Assembly (NCBI GenBank): GCA_028456385.1
Contig: JALNQF010000216.1
Coordinates: 1 to 64,000, forward strand
Direction of reading: 5' to 3'
From: Ophiosphaerella korrae
Taxonomy: Eukaryota; Ascomycota; Dothideomycetes; Pleosporales; Phaeosphaeriaceae
Length of the DNA stretch: 64,000 nt
In this document: positions 1 to 11,769 of the stretch, piece after piece
How positions within the stretch are numbered: position 1 is the first letter of the stretch
Layout of the letters: each line of letters begins with the position of its first letter
Made by a program: the position numbers and the translations under genes
Notes under the pieces: model-generated
Told to the model about the DNA's origin: nothing
What the model saw: only the letters and a program-made list of their open reading frames with translations
Database searches by the model: none

Positions 1-84
1 CTTACTAGATTAAGACCTACTATAGCTAATCTCTATTATTATTACTAATAAAGAAACTAGTAGTATATATAAAGAATACCTAGT

Positions 85-225
85 AGAAGCTATCTTAGAC
101 GTACACTTTAAAGAGTATAGAAAATACGTAAAATAGTACTACCTAGTCTACTAGACTAGCTATAATAAACTTATATAGGAGCTAGTAGAAGAATTTATAA
201 AATATAAAGCTACCTTTAACTTTTA
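85..225 (+). pseudogene. Relic of a Gypsy integrase C-terminal chromodomain
   Basis: Read in the frame starting with GTA at about 85, the stretch keeps the chromodomain pattern: an aromatic-rich strand, then Y-L-V followed by a hydrophobic/aromatic pair and G-Y, then an acidic helix with E-E-F. Tryptophan codons at the expected positions now read TAG, as C-to-T change on the opposite strand (TGG to TAG) would produce. Chromodomains of this kind sit at the end of the pol polyprotein in Ty3/Gypsy chromoviruses, so the element was read left to right and its 3' end should lie downstream. Only this small piece is recognisable; the rest of pol would lie beyond the left edge. Confidence 0.55.
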
Positions 226-590
226 CTAGAACTACCTAGAGAAAGCTAAACTACTAACTCTATATATACTAAAAAAATAGAGCTCTAATAAAGATATAAC
301 CTATTAAAGTATCTTAACCTACTAATAGGTATAAAAAAGCCCCTTCTAAGGTGTAATTACTACTTTTAGCCTTTACTAAAACTACTTAGATAAGCCTAAA
401 ACTATTAATAGGCGTAAAAAAGCCCCTTTATAAAGTATAATTACTACTTTTAACTTTTACTAGAACTACTTAAAGAAGCCTAAAATACTAACTATATACC
501 TAAAATAGAGCCTAATAAAGACGTAACCTAGTAAAGTACTCTAGCTATTAGTAGGCGTAAAAAAGGCCTTCTAAGGCGTAATTAGAAAAC
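210..590 (+). repeat. Diverged tandem repeats inside the RIP block
   Basis: A segment with the core ACTTTTACTAGAACTAC recurs with small changes near 218, 368 and 452. A second core, GGCGTAAAAAAG with CC or GCC after it, recurs near 328, 411 and 552. The copies differ mainly by transitions, as expected if RIP acted after the duplication. They follow directly on the chromodomain relic, so this may be a repeated 3' tail of the element. No function is suggested. Confidence 0.5.
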
Positions 591-1214
591 TTTACTACTA
601 GCTAAAGATAAATTATAGTATAAAAAATAGTAGGAATAGTTTACTTTAGCTAGTAAGCGTAAGACTCTTTTTAAGTTAGAGCCTACCCCTACTACTATAG
701 CTATAACTACTACGCTCTCTTATAACTAGTTACGCGTAGGTCTAGTTTACTATTGTAGAATTTATAACTAGCTACTAAATTCCTAGCTAGAGCTACTCTA
801 CACTACCTACCCCCTAATACTTATAAATATTAGGCTTACTAGGTCTCTTATATTAACAAACCTACTTATTATAAAGCCTATATCTATAGTAGGTACTTAT
901 ATAGAGATTTAGTACTATTAAGTTACTTAGTAGTATTAACTTTACTTTCTCTTATACTATATATAAATACTTTTAGGTTTAATTTTATTAGCGTAGAGTA
1001 GAAGTAGTAGAAAAGAGTTTATAGTTAACACGTTTTATATATAGAAGTTACGCGCGTTTTAATTTTATACTAAAATTAGTAAAAACCTTAGCTCTATACT
1101 TTATAAATAACGATTTCGACTCTAAAAATAGTTAACCTCCTTAACTCTAGCTACTACTACTACTACTTAATAAGTATTATTAGTTAATTAGAGCTCTTTT
1201 TAAGCTCTAGGAAT

Positions 1215-1260
1215 TTACTCTTTAAAAGGAGGGAGACGTGTAAAAGAGTTATCTCTTATA
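1215..1260 (+). mobile_element. Possible polypurine tract and 3' LTR start
   Basis: The run AAAAGGAGGGAGACG (about 1217-1231) is the only G-rich purine tract in the block and is followed by TGTAAAAGAG. A purine tract directly before a TG-starting sequence is how the 3' LTR of a Gypsy element begins. It lies about 1 kb downstream of the chromodomain relic and in the same orientation. The matching 5' LTR is not in the window, so the boundary is inferred. Confidence 0.35.
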
Positions 1261-1267
1261 TCTCTTA

Positions 1268-1432
1268 TTTTTGTACTAATATTAGTAAGTTTACAGCTTA
1301 CTAATATAGTAAACTTACTAATATTATAAACTTACTAATATATTAGTAAGTTTATAACTTACTAACATCGTAAACTTACTAATATTATAAACTTACTAAT
1401 ATATTAGTAAGTTTATAACTTACTAATATTTA
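1268..1432. repeat. 61-bp tandem repeats, each with a perfect 26-bp palindrome
   Basis: The palindrome formed by AAACTTACTAATA and its exact reverse complement occurs at 1328-1353 and again at 1389-1414, exactly 61 bp apart; further half-copies flank it (TTACTAATATTAGTAAG near 1274 and again near 1300). The unit is close to perfectly self-complementary and could fold into a hairpin. It lies in what may be the LTR. The two full copies match apart from a few transitions. Confidence 0.7.
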
Positions 1433-2339
1433 ACTACCTTTCTACTTTTAGTTAGCGCTTAGTAGGCTACTAGGTATATATACCTAGTACTTACTTAGAT
1501 AGCTTTATCTACTATTTACTCTTTTTAGTTAATTGTTAAAACTACCTTATTAAGTTATCTTACGTAAAGTCTACCTTATAATTTTAGAGTATATAACTTA
1601 CTTACGTACGTAACTTACTTACTAACTACGTTAGTTATAGTTTTATTTTTTATTTTTTTAAAGTACTTATAATTAGTAGTTTATTTAAAAAAGTTTAAAC
1701 TATTTTATTATATCTTTCTTAAAGTATATTCTAATATAAGTTACTTTTTTTTTTTAGTATTAAAGTATAATACCTATATATCTATTTATAGTAGTATTAC
1801 TAATAAAAAAAAGTTTAGCTTATTTTACTTTTTATTTTACTTTTTTAGTTTTAGTAACTTTAGTAGTTTCTTAATTATACTTATTTCTAGTTATTTTATA
1901 ACTAATTCTATTTTATTCTAGCTTTTAGTAAAAGCTTTAATTTATACTTTATTTTATTAAATATATTTTTATAGTTTTTTATTTTATTTAGTTAGAATAT
2001 TAATAATATTTTATATATTCTTTTTATTAGTAATTAGTTTATTTAAGTTTAACTTAACTACTTTCTAATTAGTTATATTTAACTTATAGCTACGTAGTAA
2101 AGTTTTACTTACTTTTATAGATTTTTTTTTTCTATTATATTAGCTTAGACTATATACTACTTATACTTTACTACTTTAAATACCTTAAATAATAAAGTAT
2201 AATAAAAGCTTTAAGTTATTAACTACTTAGAGTTTTAATAAAATAAGTAGAGTAAAATAAAAGTTAATAACTAAAAAATATATAGTAATTATATAATAAG
2301 CTATAAATAATAGAATAATTTCTAATACGTTATATTAAA

Positions 2340-2880
2340 GTATTATTACTTTTAGTTAGAAATTAAATTATTAATACTTTCTTAATAATATATATCTTTA
2401 CTAACTATATACTTTCTAGCTTTATAGCTTTATTTATACTAAGCTTAGTAAAGTAGTAAAGCTACTTTATAGTTTTATTTATACTAATCTTTATAAAGCT
2501 ATAAAGTTATTATATATCTTTATTATAATTAACTTTTTAATTAAGCTTATTATCTTATAAGTTATATATATTATTATTTTCTATTATAAAGCTAATTAGT
2601 TTTATTTAGTTTTTTTCTATTATTAATATAATATAAATACTAAATAATTTAATTAAAGATATTACTATAGTATTATTTATAGTTAATAATTAAAGTACTA
2701 ATACTTTTCTAATAATATATATAACTACTAACTATATATTCTCTAGCTTTATTACTTTATTTATACTAAGTTTTATAAAGTAGTAAAGCTATAAAGTTAT
2801 TATATATCTTTATTATAATTAACTATTTAATTAATTTTATTATCTTCTAATATAAAGCTAATTAGTTTTTTTATTTTTTT
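2340..2880 (+). repeat. Direct duplication of about 200 bp in the RIP block
   Basis: The segment around 2345-2565 (with TAACTATATACTTTCTAG, a stretch ending in AGTAGTAAAGCTA, and TATATCTTTATTATAATTAA) reappears around 2680-2870 in the same order with scattered substitutions. The second copy lacks a short piece present in the first. It is best explained as an old tandem duplication or two related solo fragments later mutated by RIP. Confidence 0.6.
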
Positions 2881-4840
2881 TATTACTACTATAATAAAGT
2901 ATACTTAAGTTAATAAATACTATATTTAGCTAACTTAAGTAAGCTAAAGCTTTTAATTTAACTTACTCTAAGCTAACTTTAACTTATTTTTTAAAAAAAC
3001 TAACTTACTTTTAAGTTACTAAAGTTTTAACTACTATAAAGTAAAGACTATTTAAATAAGCTTATATTTTTACTTTATTATTATTACCTATTTTAAATAA
3101 ACTACTAGTAAGTACTACTTATATTTATTTATTATTTTATAGCTTTTAGTAGTAAGCTTAGCTATATAAGTAGTTATATTTTAAGTTAAGTTTTAAGCTT
3201 AATACTTATAGCTTAAATTCTTTAAATATTATAAATAAACTAGTTCTTTAATTAATAGTTTAATACTTATACTTTTATAATAAAGCTAAGTAAATTTTAC
3301 TAATTTACTATAGTATAAGTACTTTTAAGCTAAAAACTAAGCTTTAAATAACTAATTAGTTTATTATTTAAGCTTAGTTTAGAGCTAGCTTTTATATTAA
3401 TACTTTTAAGAAATTTTATACTATAAACTTACTTATTACTTCTAAAATATTATATATAATTATATACTAATATAAGTATAGCTATTTATTATACTAGAGC
3501 TCTAGTAATTAGTATCTTTAGTAAGCTTTTTATAGATAGGCTTAGTATTAAGCTTAAGTAAATACTATATTTAATTTAAGCTATTTAGTAATAGCTAAAA
3601 TAACTTTACTTATAAATAATAAAGCAATATTATAAGAGCTTATCTAAATACTAAAGAACTTACTAGCTCTATTTAATACTAGTACTAGTAATTTTATTTA
3701 AGTACTTAGTACTCTAAAGTATACTATTTATAATATCTAAGTATTTCTTTTTACTTAGTATTTATTTATTATAAGTTTATAAGTAGCTTCTTATTTTATA
3801 AATACTAAGCTTTTTAGTTTAAGTTAAATTAGTTTATTAGTATATATATTAAAAGTATTATTAAATTCTAAGTTAATAAGCTTTTAGATACCTAGCTTAA
3901 GTATATTATAGTAAAGTTATATAACTATACTAGCTATTATAAGTATTTATTAAGTAGAGTAGTACTTTTATTAAGTAAAGTAATCTTACTATAAAATATT
4001 ATAAGTATTTAAGTAATAGATAAAATAAAATAAAATAAGATAAAAGTATACTAAGCTTATAATCTTTTACTATAGTATATAGAATAAAACTATTAGGTAA
4101 TTTTTAGTACTAAGCTTATAACTATTATAAGATATAAGCTTAGAAATAAGTAAAAGATAATTATTAATTAAAGAGCTATTTAAGCTAAGTTACTTATATA
4201 TAGTAAAGTAGCTTAAATAGCTTATATAGCTTACTTATTACTATAAGCTTACTTAAATTATATAAAGTAAAGCTCTAACTTATAATATATATAAAACTAG
4301 ATTTTTTTATAGCTTATCTTATTCTTTTTAGTATTATTTATTAAGTTATATAAAGTTATTTTTTAACTCTTTTACTAAGTATATAAGAGTATTATATAAA
4401 GAAAAACTTTATTACTATTAATTAAGTTTTTAGTAAATTAAAACTTATTTATACTAATATACTTTAAAAGCTATATTATACTATAAGTAAATTTTATAAA
4501 TATAAATATTAAAAATAAGTTTAAGAGCTTTAAATATAGTAAGCTAAGTAAAGTAATAATATATAGTAGCTTAATAGCTTATTAAAGATATTAATACTAG
4601 CTATTAAGTATACTATAAGTATAGAAAACTAGAGAATATTAGTTAATATAAAAGAGCTAGACGTAGTAGAAAATAGTTTAAGAAGGCTATACTCTAAGTA
4701 CGTAAAGCTAAAGGTATAGCCTAGGCTATAGTAAAGTAAAGCTAATATAGGCGTTAAAGAGGGTATATAACTAGAGATACTTAAGTAGTAATTATAATAC
4801 CTCTCTACTACTAGTAGGGAGGATAGCTAACCTATACCTA

Positions 4841-5131
4841 CTATACCCTTGTGTGATAGAGAAGTACCTTCTTGTACTGTAGCAAATCACGTGTCTGTAT
4901 CAATTGCGCCTAACTGGATATATAAGGTTAGGTACCAAGGCTTTCGCTTATGGGTAGGTAGAATTGATGTTGCAGCTGGGTTCGGGGTGAAGCCGGTTTC
5001 GCTAGCGGCTGTAAAGCATTTGCTTCAATCCTATCATCCAACTTTTCCTACTAGCCTCTACTTGATAAGACGGCAAAACACCATTTTGAACCCTGCCTAC
5101 TACAAAAAACGAGCCAAAGGCTCGAGCAATC
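4841..5131. other. Transition from RIP block to normal DNA
   Basis: Composition recovers abruptly here and CpA/TpG return. No convincing coding region is seen. A perfect hairpin, CGAGCC-AAA-GGCTCG at 5110-5124, ends seven bases before the ATG of the decayed DUF6604 gene. Confidence 0.5.
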
Positions 5132-7635
5132 ATGGTTTTATCTCCGCTCCTGCTCGATACATATCGGCGCTACAAGCGAGACACCATGGTGTTTACCCAA
5201 TGGCTTTGTATGACAGCGCGTGCCACCGGGCTAGTAAACAACCTTTTCATCAAAGACGCTTCCGAGAGCCAACATCCAAGCGAATCAAGACGCAAAAAGG
5301 GTAAGCATCGAAAATCACAAAACAAGCCTACGACATATGACATTTCCATTGGAAAACTTCTCATTCTCGCAAACGCTATCAAGAATGCGAAAAGTCATAC
5401 AGCTCCCCATTACGTAATGACAGTCCTGAGAGACATTATTCAAGTGCGTAAAGGTTGCGCCGTATGGTACCGATCCCATCAGGCTGATGTATCTGATGTT
5501 AACCAATCTCACAACGAGGGACACCAGTACGTCATCAAGATCCTCGAAGAGGTTACCAAATATTCTCGTCTCTAGAAGAAAAGCCACTGGCAGAAGCACC
5601 TAAGAGAGCAAATAAGACACCAGATTTGGCCAATATTTTTGACTCATTGAAAGTTGAGGAGTGTCCCGACTGGGACGTAGAAGATGCCGAATCGCCAGCC
5701 TCTTCTAAGAAGACCCAGCAAGACTCGTATTCGCCAGAGGCTTCACCTGAAGATATTTCTTTCGCCCTCTACTGTTTTATGAAAGATATGACCAACATCC
5801 GCATTTTCGTTCGGCGCACGTGGCGCGAATACAAGCATGGCCATATTACAGTCAACTCCGCCGCTGTTACAACACTGCCATCGATGTAATGCATCGTCTC
5901 AACGACAGCTTTATTGAGGGCTTTCCGCAGTTCGCAAATCACATTTCCTTGATGGCTTACTCAGTCAAAAAAGAATTCGTCGATCTTAGAGTGGATACAT
6001 CCGGCCTAATTGACGATGGCGATTATGTCAATTACCACGAAGCCGGTGTGCATTTATCTTCCAGGACATTCTTTGTCGATTGTACAACAATACTCATTGT
6101 GAGATTTTATGCATCACATATCATGCCAATGTATCTTGGACACGACCCTTGTGAAACTTTCGACGAAGCTGACCTTACTCTTCTTCGATGTCTGAGTCTT
6201 ATGAACATATATGACGAGTTCCAACTGCGTGCGGAACTTACGAATCCTGACTCGGGGAAGCTTATCAAAGACCCGTTCTCAAGTGCCGTGCGCACAATGA
6301 GGCTAGACAAGAAATTTCCTACCTGGAATATCCTTACTTGTCAAATACTTGTGGACATTCAGAGAGAACTGGGTTGTCAACTTGGAAAAGGTCATAAATA
6401 TCTAAAAGAAGGCGGGGAATGGCTCCTGCAATCCTTAGCTTATGATTTGCAAGAACGATCGACGAGTATGTTTGATGACAACGGCGTATCAGGAATTTGA
6501 AGACACGTATGCAAGGGGATATATTACAAGAAATTATTGATCACTACTACGAGGGCCGTCAAAATAAGGACCGAGTTGAGTGGGGCATTGTTTCCTTCTC
6601 AAGTATCGCCCCATATTGTGTGGGCAAATGCTTTAGGATGAATTTGCCCAGGAACGCAATAAAAATATGCGCACCATATCTCATTCAAGAGTCGTGAGTG
6701 CAGCCGTTCATCTCACCTATGCCGTGGCTCTTTCAGGGACCCTTCCTTACCTGGGCACAGGGGCTGATTTGGAGTACATCATCGAGAAACACGGCGACTC
6801 AGGCATCTTCGGGGGTATGTGACCTAAAAAGCTATCTGAGTGTTTTACTCATATGGGCCTCTCCATGGGCATTCCCCTCCGGTACTTGGCCAAGCGCAGA
6901 GACATTGATGTGGATGTGGAGAGGACCAAAATACTGAAAAAGAGTGAGTGAAAACTACGTCCAATATCTCGTTATGCAGGTGCTGCCTTTAAAGAAGATC
7001 GCAACAGATTCAGCTTTACCCGTGCGCGAAGAGATCCTGTTGTTATGATGGAAGTCCTTGTCAACCGGGTAATCAACTCAAAAGACACATCCTGTCCTGC
7101 TAATCCCCATAATGAACTAGGGACGCGAAGGACTATCCAGATGACTCCGATACAGTCTCTTGTTGCCTTCAAGCAAGTTCTCAAGGAAGATGACTTCGCA
7201 CTCCGCTTTGACGTAGCCAGCTTAAACCGACGATGCATACATTTACTTCGATGTATACAACAAATTTGTATCTGTCAGCGACCAAGTGTCTACATCGAAG
7301 AAGGAGATGAGTTTTTAGATGCTATCATTGCAGTAATGTTGCATGACATCAAAGACACTAAAACACGGTCAGCATTTCGGCCTGAGTTCCGCGAAGCGTG
7401 TGTCTTGGTAGCCGAAATGATCCGTAAAGAGGGCGATATAGAGCACCGCAAAGCTAAAGCGCGGGTTGGTATCAAGCTTGGAACTGCGGTGGACCCCAAG
7501 GATGATCCAGAAGACTTCGAAGATCCGCTTCCAGATTTTGCCAAGGGCAGGTATGATTGTTCAACAGACTTATATGCGCAGTCCGAAGCGATACTAGAAA
7601 TTCTAAGTACTGGCAAACTTACCTTTAACAACTAG
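5132..7635 (+). pseudogene. Decayed DUF6604 gene with several frameshifts
   Basis: The family is recognisable from its start (the LLLDTYRRYKRDT segment just after the ATG at 5132), the TYDIS...LLILANAI segment, and a long C-terminal part. The reading frame changes near 5560-5575, near 5870, near 6480-6500 and more than once between 6600 and 6690; an in-frame TGA sits near 6830. Each break can be followed because the protein pattern continues in another frame. A 36-nt GTGAGT...GCAG segment (6944-6979) joins two parts in phase and may be a real intron. The last open part, from about 6980 to the stop at 7635, is 218 codons and intact. DUF6604 proteins are fungal, of unknown function and usually over 600 residues. 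It lies beside the RIP block, yet the damage is mostly small insertions or deletions, not RIP transitions. Confidence 0.75.
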
Positions 7636-8964
7636 GGTATATAGTCAGTATGATTGAGGGAGAGCGTAATAAAGGTTATCGGAATTTCCATGCTACAGTC
7701 CTACAGGCCTCACGTTATCTTGCAATATGGGCTGCTTCTCTGAGTATTAATCTCTCGTCAGGTAGTAGTAGAATACCTTGAGTAGGCTCAAGCATAGCAT
7801 ACCGAATCGAATTTGCATTACAACCTCGGTCCTGCACGTGAACTTGATCAACAGAATTATACTCAAGCCACCGTCTCCGTTGAGCTTCCTTATCCTTCTT
7901 CTTACGTTAATACTTACTATACTTAACACATTAATTCTTAGCGCAACTAAATTCAAATCTTGGAGACATACCCATTTGTCTTGAGAATTGCCAAAGGATT
8001 GTTACAATGGAAAAACAGCTAGTACACATCCTTTTTTGTCAACCCCATACAAATAATCTCAATAAAATTACACCACACTTAATTTAGAAAACCAACTGCG
8101 TGCTGTGGGAACTGCCGACATGTTAGGATATAGATTTGGCGTCATGGCAGTAGAGACGTGCGTGAACCCACGACTTTGCACAGGCTTATCAATATAATAC
8201 GAAGCGAACTAAAACCTGTTGGACACATTTTCGAGCACATGCTCTCGGTCAACTGGAAAGTTAGGAGGTTGGCCACCTGAGATATAGCAGCTAGAAGATA
8301 CCCAGGCAACCTAGAACCCATTGTTAGGGTATCTACAAGCATGGCTCTAGTAAACTAAGATTGTTAGTTCAGTTTCTAGTAGTCTATTATATATTATAAA
8401 TCTAGCATTGATATAAGGAGAGTTATCTTCCTACTTTCCCAGTTTATCTAGAGACACGGTGGACTGGATGAAGCGCCCGATTTAGAGACGTGGCGTCGTC
8501 GAAAGTCAAACTAAACTCAAAACAACTAGATGAGAAGAATTGAGAAATTAGGTGGAGAGTAGTGGTAATCTAATTGAAATTTGAAGTGGGGCTGTAGTGG
8601 ATTAGGCAAGTTGGTAGAGGGGGGGGTGTCGATGTGAGGAAGGAATAGCTGAGATGAAAAGTTATGGGTAAGGGGTATGTTGAATGACGAGACAGAATAA
8701 AAGGGCTATTTAGCTGGAGTTTAAATAGTGTGTCTCCCATGTCCAGCGTCCCCATAAACTTGAGACATATTATCTTGTCACATCGCATCACAGCACTTGT
8801 CGCAGCCATGATTAACAATTGTAAAACACGCCATATAGAAGGATGATAGATTTATACTTCATTCGAACCCTATCCTTCTATTCTTATAACTCTCATCAGT
8901 GCTGTATTTGCATCAATTCATCCAGTCATCATAGACCCAGTGTGTAAACCCGTTCTAACTCCTC
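7636..8964. other. Intergenic, no gene seen
   Basis: 1.3 kb of moderately A+T-rich sequence. Short open frames exist on both strands but none has a recognisable domain, a codon pattern like the neighbours, or plausible splice partners. A run of nine G lies at about 8619-8627. Confidence 0.5.
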
Positions 8965-9174
8965 TCATTTCTTACTCGTGACCTCATCTGCATGCTTCGC
9001 AAGCGGATGCTCTGGGTTGGAGCTCAATGCACCCTTGGTCTGCTCCGAGGCCTTTGCCGAACCTTGTGATGGCGCACCGCCCTGGTCGTTGACGTTGTCG
9101 CTTGGTTGGCCGGTCTGTGCATCAGACTGCTTCTCGGGCTCGGGGGACTGACGACCAGCGTTGGGAGCAGACAT
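8965..9174 (-). CDS. Small hydrophilic conserved fungal protein (69 aa)
   Basis: The single exon reads from ATG at 9174 to TAA at 8965. The product is rich in Ser, Gln, Glu, Lys, Pro and Gly, lacks hydrophobic stretches, cysteine and tryptophan, and looks intrinsically disordered throughout. The N-terminus MSAPNAGRQSPEPEKQ and the lysine-rich tail ending in TSKK resemble a small uncharacterised protein found widely in ascomycetes; this is recalled from memory. Composition is like that of stress-protective LEA-type proteins, but no such repeat motif can be shown. It stands alone, with over 500 bp of gene-free DNA on each side. Function unknown. Confidence 0.65.
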   Translation of the reverse strand: MSAPNAGRQSPEPEKQSDAQTGQPSDNVNDQGGAPSQGSAKASEQTKGALSSNPEHPLAKHADEVTSKK

Positions 9175-9775
9175 TTTGACGTAATGTGATGTGGCTTATT
9201 CTAGGGAAGTATTAGATTTAAGGGCAAAGAGTTGTATACTAGCAGGGATCGTAATACATTCTCCTGTTCTGGATGGTGAAGGTGGATGGTCTGTAGCTGG
9301 TTAGATTGGAGTCGAGAAACACCACTGCGGCACGGATATGTGTTCACGCACGACAAGTTTCTTGGAGTTTGTAGGGTCGAGTAGTGAGTCGATAGATTTT
9401 TGGAAAGCTTGTTGCGCGTCGGTTTTGATAGAATGGTTCGCCCCACGACTGACGTCACAACGTCGTAGCTTCGTAGTGAGATTGGGCAGTTGCACAACAC
9501 CGACGTCAACCTTTATCAACCGTTGCCCCATTTACATTGCTTTGCATGCTTACGAAGCGCTGTAAATTTTTCGGGCTATCAATTGATAGGAAGTCGGTCT
9601 TCCGGTGGCTGTAAGGATTGGAATCTTTAGGCGTTCGATGTTGCGCTTCGAGATGTATGTCACTCGTACTGTCGTAGGTGGAGAATCCCAATAAGAATTT
9701 GTAGATATGCCGTTTTACATTGATATTGACTATCGATACCTCATGGAGGAAGCCATGATAAAGAAACAAAGCAGG
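9175..9775. other. Intergenic, promoter side of the 69-aa gene
   Basis: This stretch holds the upstream region of the minus-strand small gene and the 3' side of the GPHR-like gene. Overlapping short frames on both strands have no recognisable content. Confidence 0.4.
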
Positions 9776-11435
9776 TTAGTTTCTCTTTCCCATTTCAATA
9801 TCTCCATCCCCGCCATCCCCATCGTCGTCCCACTCATGCCCTTTAAGTCGCCTACCTATCCACAGTCCTGCCGCGGTAGCCGCACTGGCAATCAGGAACC
9901 AGCCCTCAAACCATTTTTCCGTGAAGCTTGGCTCTAATGGTGCGCCTAATGCATCAGTGATCTTGCTTTTCATTTCAGGTGGAAGGTTACTCCGAAGTAG
10001 CAACGCAGAGCTAATGACATATGTTGCAGCAATCTGAGATATGATCAGAGCAAAGTTGATTTTCGTATGATGAAGTATGCCAGGAACGACGCGTGCAAAG
10101 AGGAAAAAAGTTTGTAGGACACTGTTGAATGAGAGCAGGAGCATGACACCGGAGAGTAAAAACGAAATTGTTCGGCTCCAGGCCTCGCGATCAATTGTGG
10201 GATCCCAATGCTTTGCTAGTAGCGCGAGAAAATTGTTGATTGGGTCGCTGTTAGAGAAACTTGTATTTGGGGACGAAAAACGCCGAAGAGTCGTCAAGGT
10301 GGTAGCTGCAATACGGTATGCACAGTATATAGCAAAGACGAACGAACACATGTTTACCACACGTCCAAAGACTGTGTGAGAGCGAAGTTGGCCCTGTCTC
10401 CGGGTTTGGAGCACAGACATGGAGTTCTGTAACGTGTGTTGCATAGTTTCGAGACCTTTGATCTCAAGCTGCAGCGTGTTGCGTTCTTGTGCGTCAGGAT
10501 TCCCTCGGATGGAGCCTACTACACGACCAAGGAAGCTTTCTTGTGGGTGATCAGAGAGCTTACGCTCCACTGCACGAAGTCGACTTTCCTTGATCTGGAG
10601 CATGTCATTGGTTGCTTGAATGCCGGCTTGCTTTCGAGCAATGTCCGATTCAGTCACCTAGTAGGGTTAGAATGGGCCAAGTGCCACTACAGATAAGGTA
10701 GCAGCGAAGAAGAAACCTTACCGGGCGGTACTTGACTCCAAATGTTTGCCATAGGGAAGATATGGCAGCGAACCCGGCCAGCGACGCCATTAAGCTGATG
10801 CCGATGATGCCTATCCTCTCCAGACAGCCTTCGCTGAACGTGTGCTCGTGCACATATGATTCCTCGTGAAGATATGAGCCTAACAGCCCTCTTCCCAGAT
10901 ACCAAAACCCACTAAGCCATATGGCAAGCCCACAAAAGTCCAGCACCCAGATCAATCTTCGATGTCCCCGTCGCGCTCCATTAACGTTCAGACCGGTCCC
11001 TGATACGACCGAGTGTATCTCGAAGGCAGGCGTTGCGATGATGAGAAGGAGCAGCAGAGAAGGCAATGTGAGCCTAAGGGCTAGGGCGCGAGTTGCAGGG
11101 TTCACGGCGTTTGCGATTTCACAGAAGATGAGCTCAGCGAGGACAGTGGAGAGGGCAATATTGGTCGAAAAGATGACGGTTGCCAGTGACCGACTGCTGG
11201 GCTTCAGGCTCTTGAAGATGGATGACCTCGCTCGCGATGCGATTGCTGGGAGGTGCACACCATTGTGCTGCGTTTTGCCGCCTGACAGCAACGGGAATAG
11301 CTTCTGTGACACAGCGAGAGCGACAAATATAAAGGTGAGGAGAAAAGGAAGGGCCGAGACGATGGTCGTCATGGGGCTCCGGCGTGCCATGTAGTCAGGC
11401 ACGCACTCATCGCAGTCGTCGAGGAGCGGCCGCAT
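9776..11435 (-). CDS. Golgi pH regulator / GTG-type multi-span membrane protein
   Basis: There are two exons, 11435-10722 and 10657-9776, joined over a 64-nt GTAAGG...TAG intron in phase 0, giving 531 residues. I chose the ATG at 11435 (MRPLLDD); four codons further upstream the frame begins with GTG. The protein has about eight hydrophobic helices: five in the first half, then a charged stretch with VKYRPVTESDIARKQ across the splice site and a coiled segment with RLRAVERKL, then further helices and an acidic tail rich in Asp/Gly. This helices-loop-helices plan and the R-P-V-T-E-x-D-I junction match GPHR_N plus ABA_GPCR proteins, which act as anion channels or regulators in Golgi membranes of animals and plants. 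Length equals the family norm. Its exact role in fungi is not settled. Confidence 0.8.
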
Positions 11436-11769
11436 TGTGACGTGCACCGAGGAGCCAAAAGGCGATCTGTCCCTGTCACTGTCACTTCGTCCTGATTCAA
11501 GACGGGGCTAATATATCCATCGGACAGTGGTCACACGACTGCCCAGACAAGAGTGGTACGAAGAGAAACGTAAGCTCAAAGGAAGGAAGTTGGGAGTCCG
11601 GTTCTCAAATGGTCAGGTCTGGGCACCACCGAGGGTTCGCGACGGCTACGCCACGCACGGTTCTCAAACGTCACCAGCCGATTGCAGATGCGAACTGTTT
11701 CACACTAGGTTCCTTAGTCTACCTTTCTATGTAAAGCACCAGAGGCTCATCCACGTCTTGACCAAATAG
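11436..11769. other. Short intergenic region
   Basis: The gap lies between two minus-strand genes, holding the promoter of the GPHR-like gene and the 3' end of the transporter. Nothing else is seen. Confidence 0.4.

Larger units (their letters stand above)
1..4840. repeat. RIP-mutated, A+T-rich retroelement graveyard
   Basis: The block consists almost entirely of TA, AT, AA, TT, AG and CT steps; CpA and TpG are nearly absent while some CpG survives (for example in GCGTAA and ACGCGT). That is the signature of repeat-induced point mutation, which in ascomycetes turns CpA into TpA in duplicated DNA. No open frame of useful length survives on either strand. Recognisable debris includes a chromodomain-like end of a Gypsy integrase, a purine-rich tract before a possible LTR, and several internal duplications, listed separately. 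The change to normal composition is sharp, at about 4840-4860. Known: such AT-rich blocks in Pleosporales are dead transposon nests. Inferred: more than one element is nested here. Confidence 0.9.

Noticed and set aside
4849..5304. 151-codon open frame at the edge of the RIP block
   Set aside because: It starts with TTG, overlaps the better-supported start of the DUF6604 relic, and has no recognisable domain.
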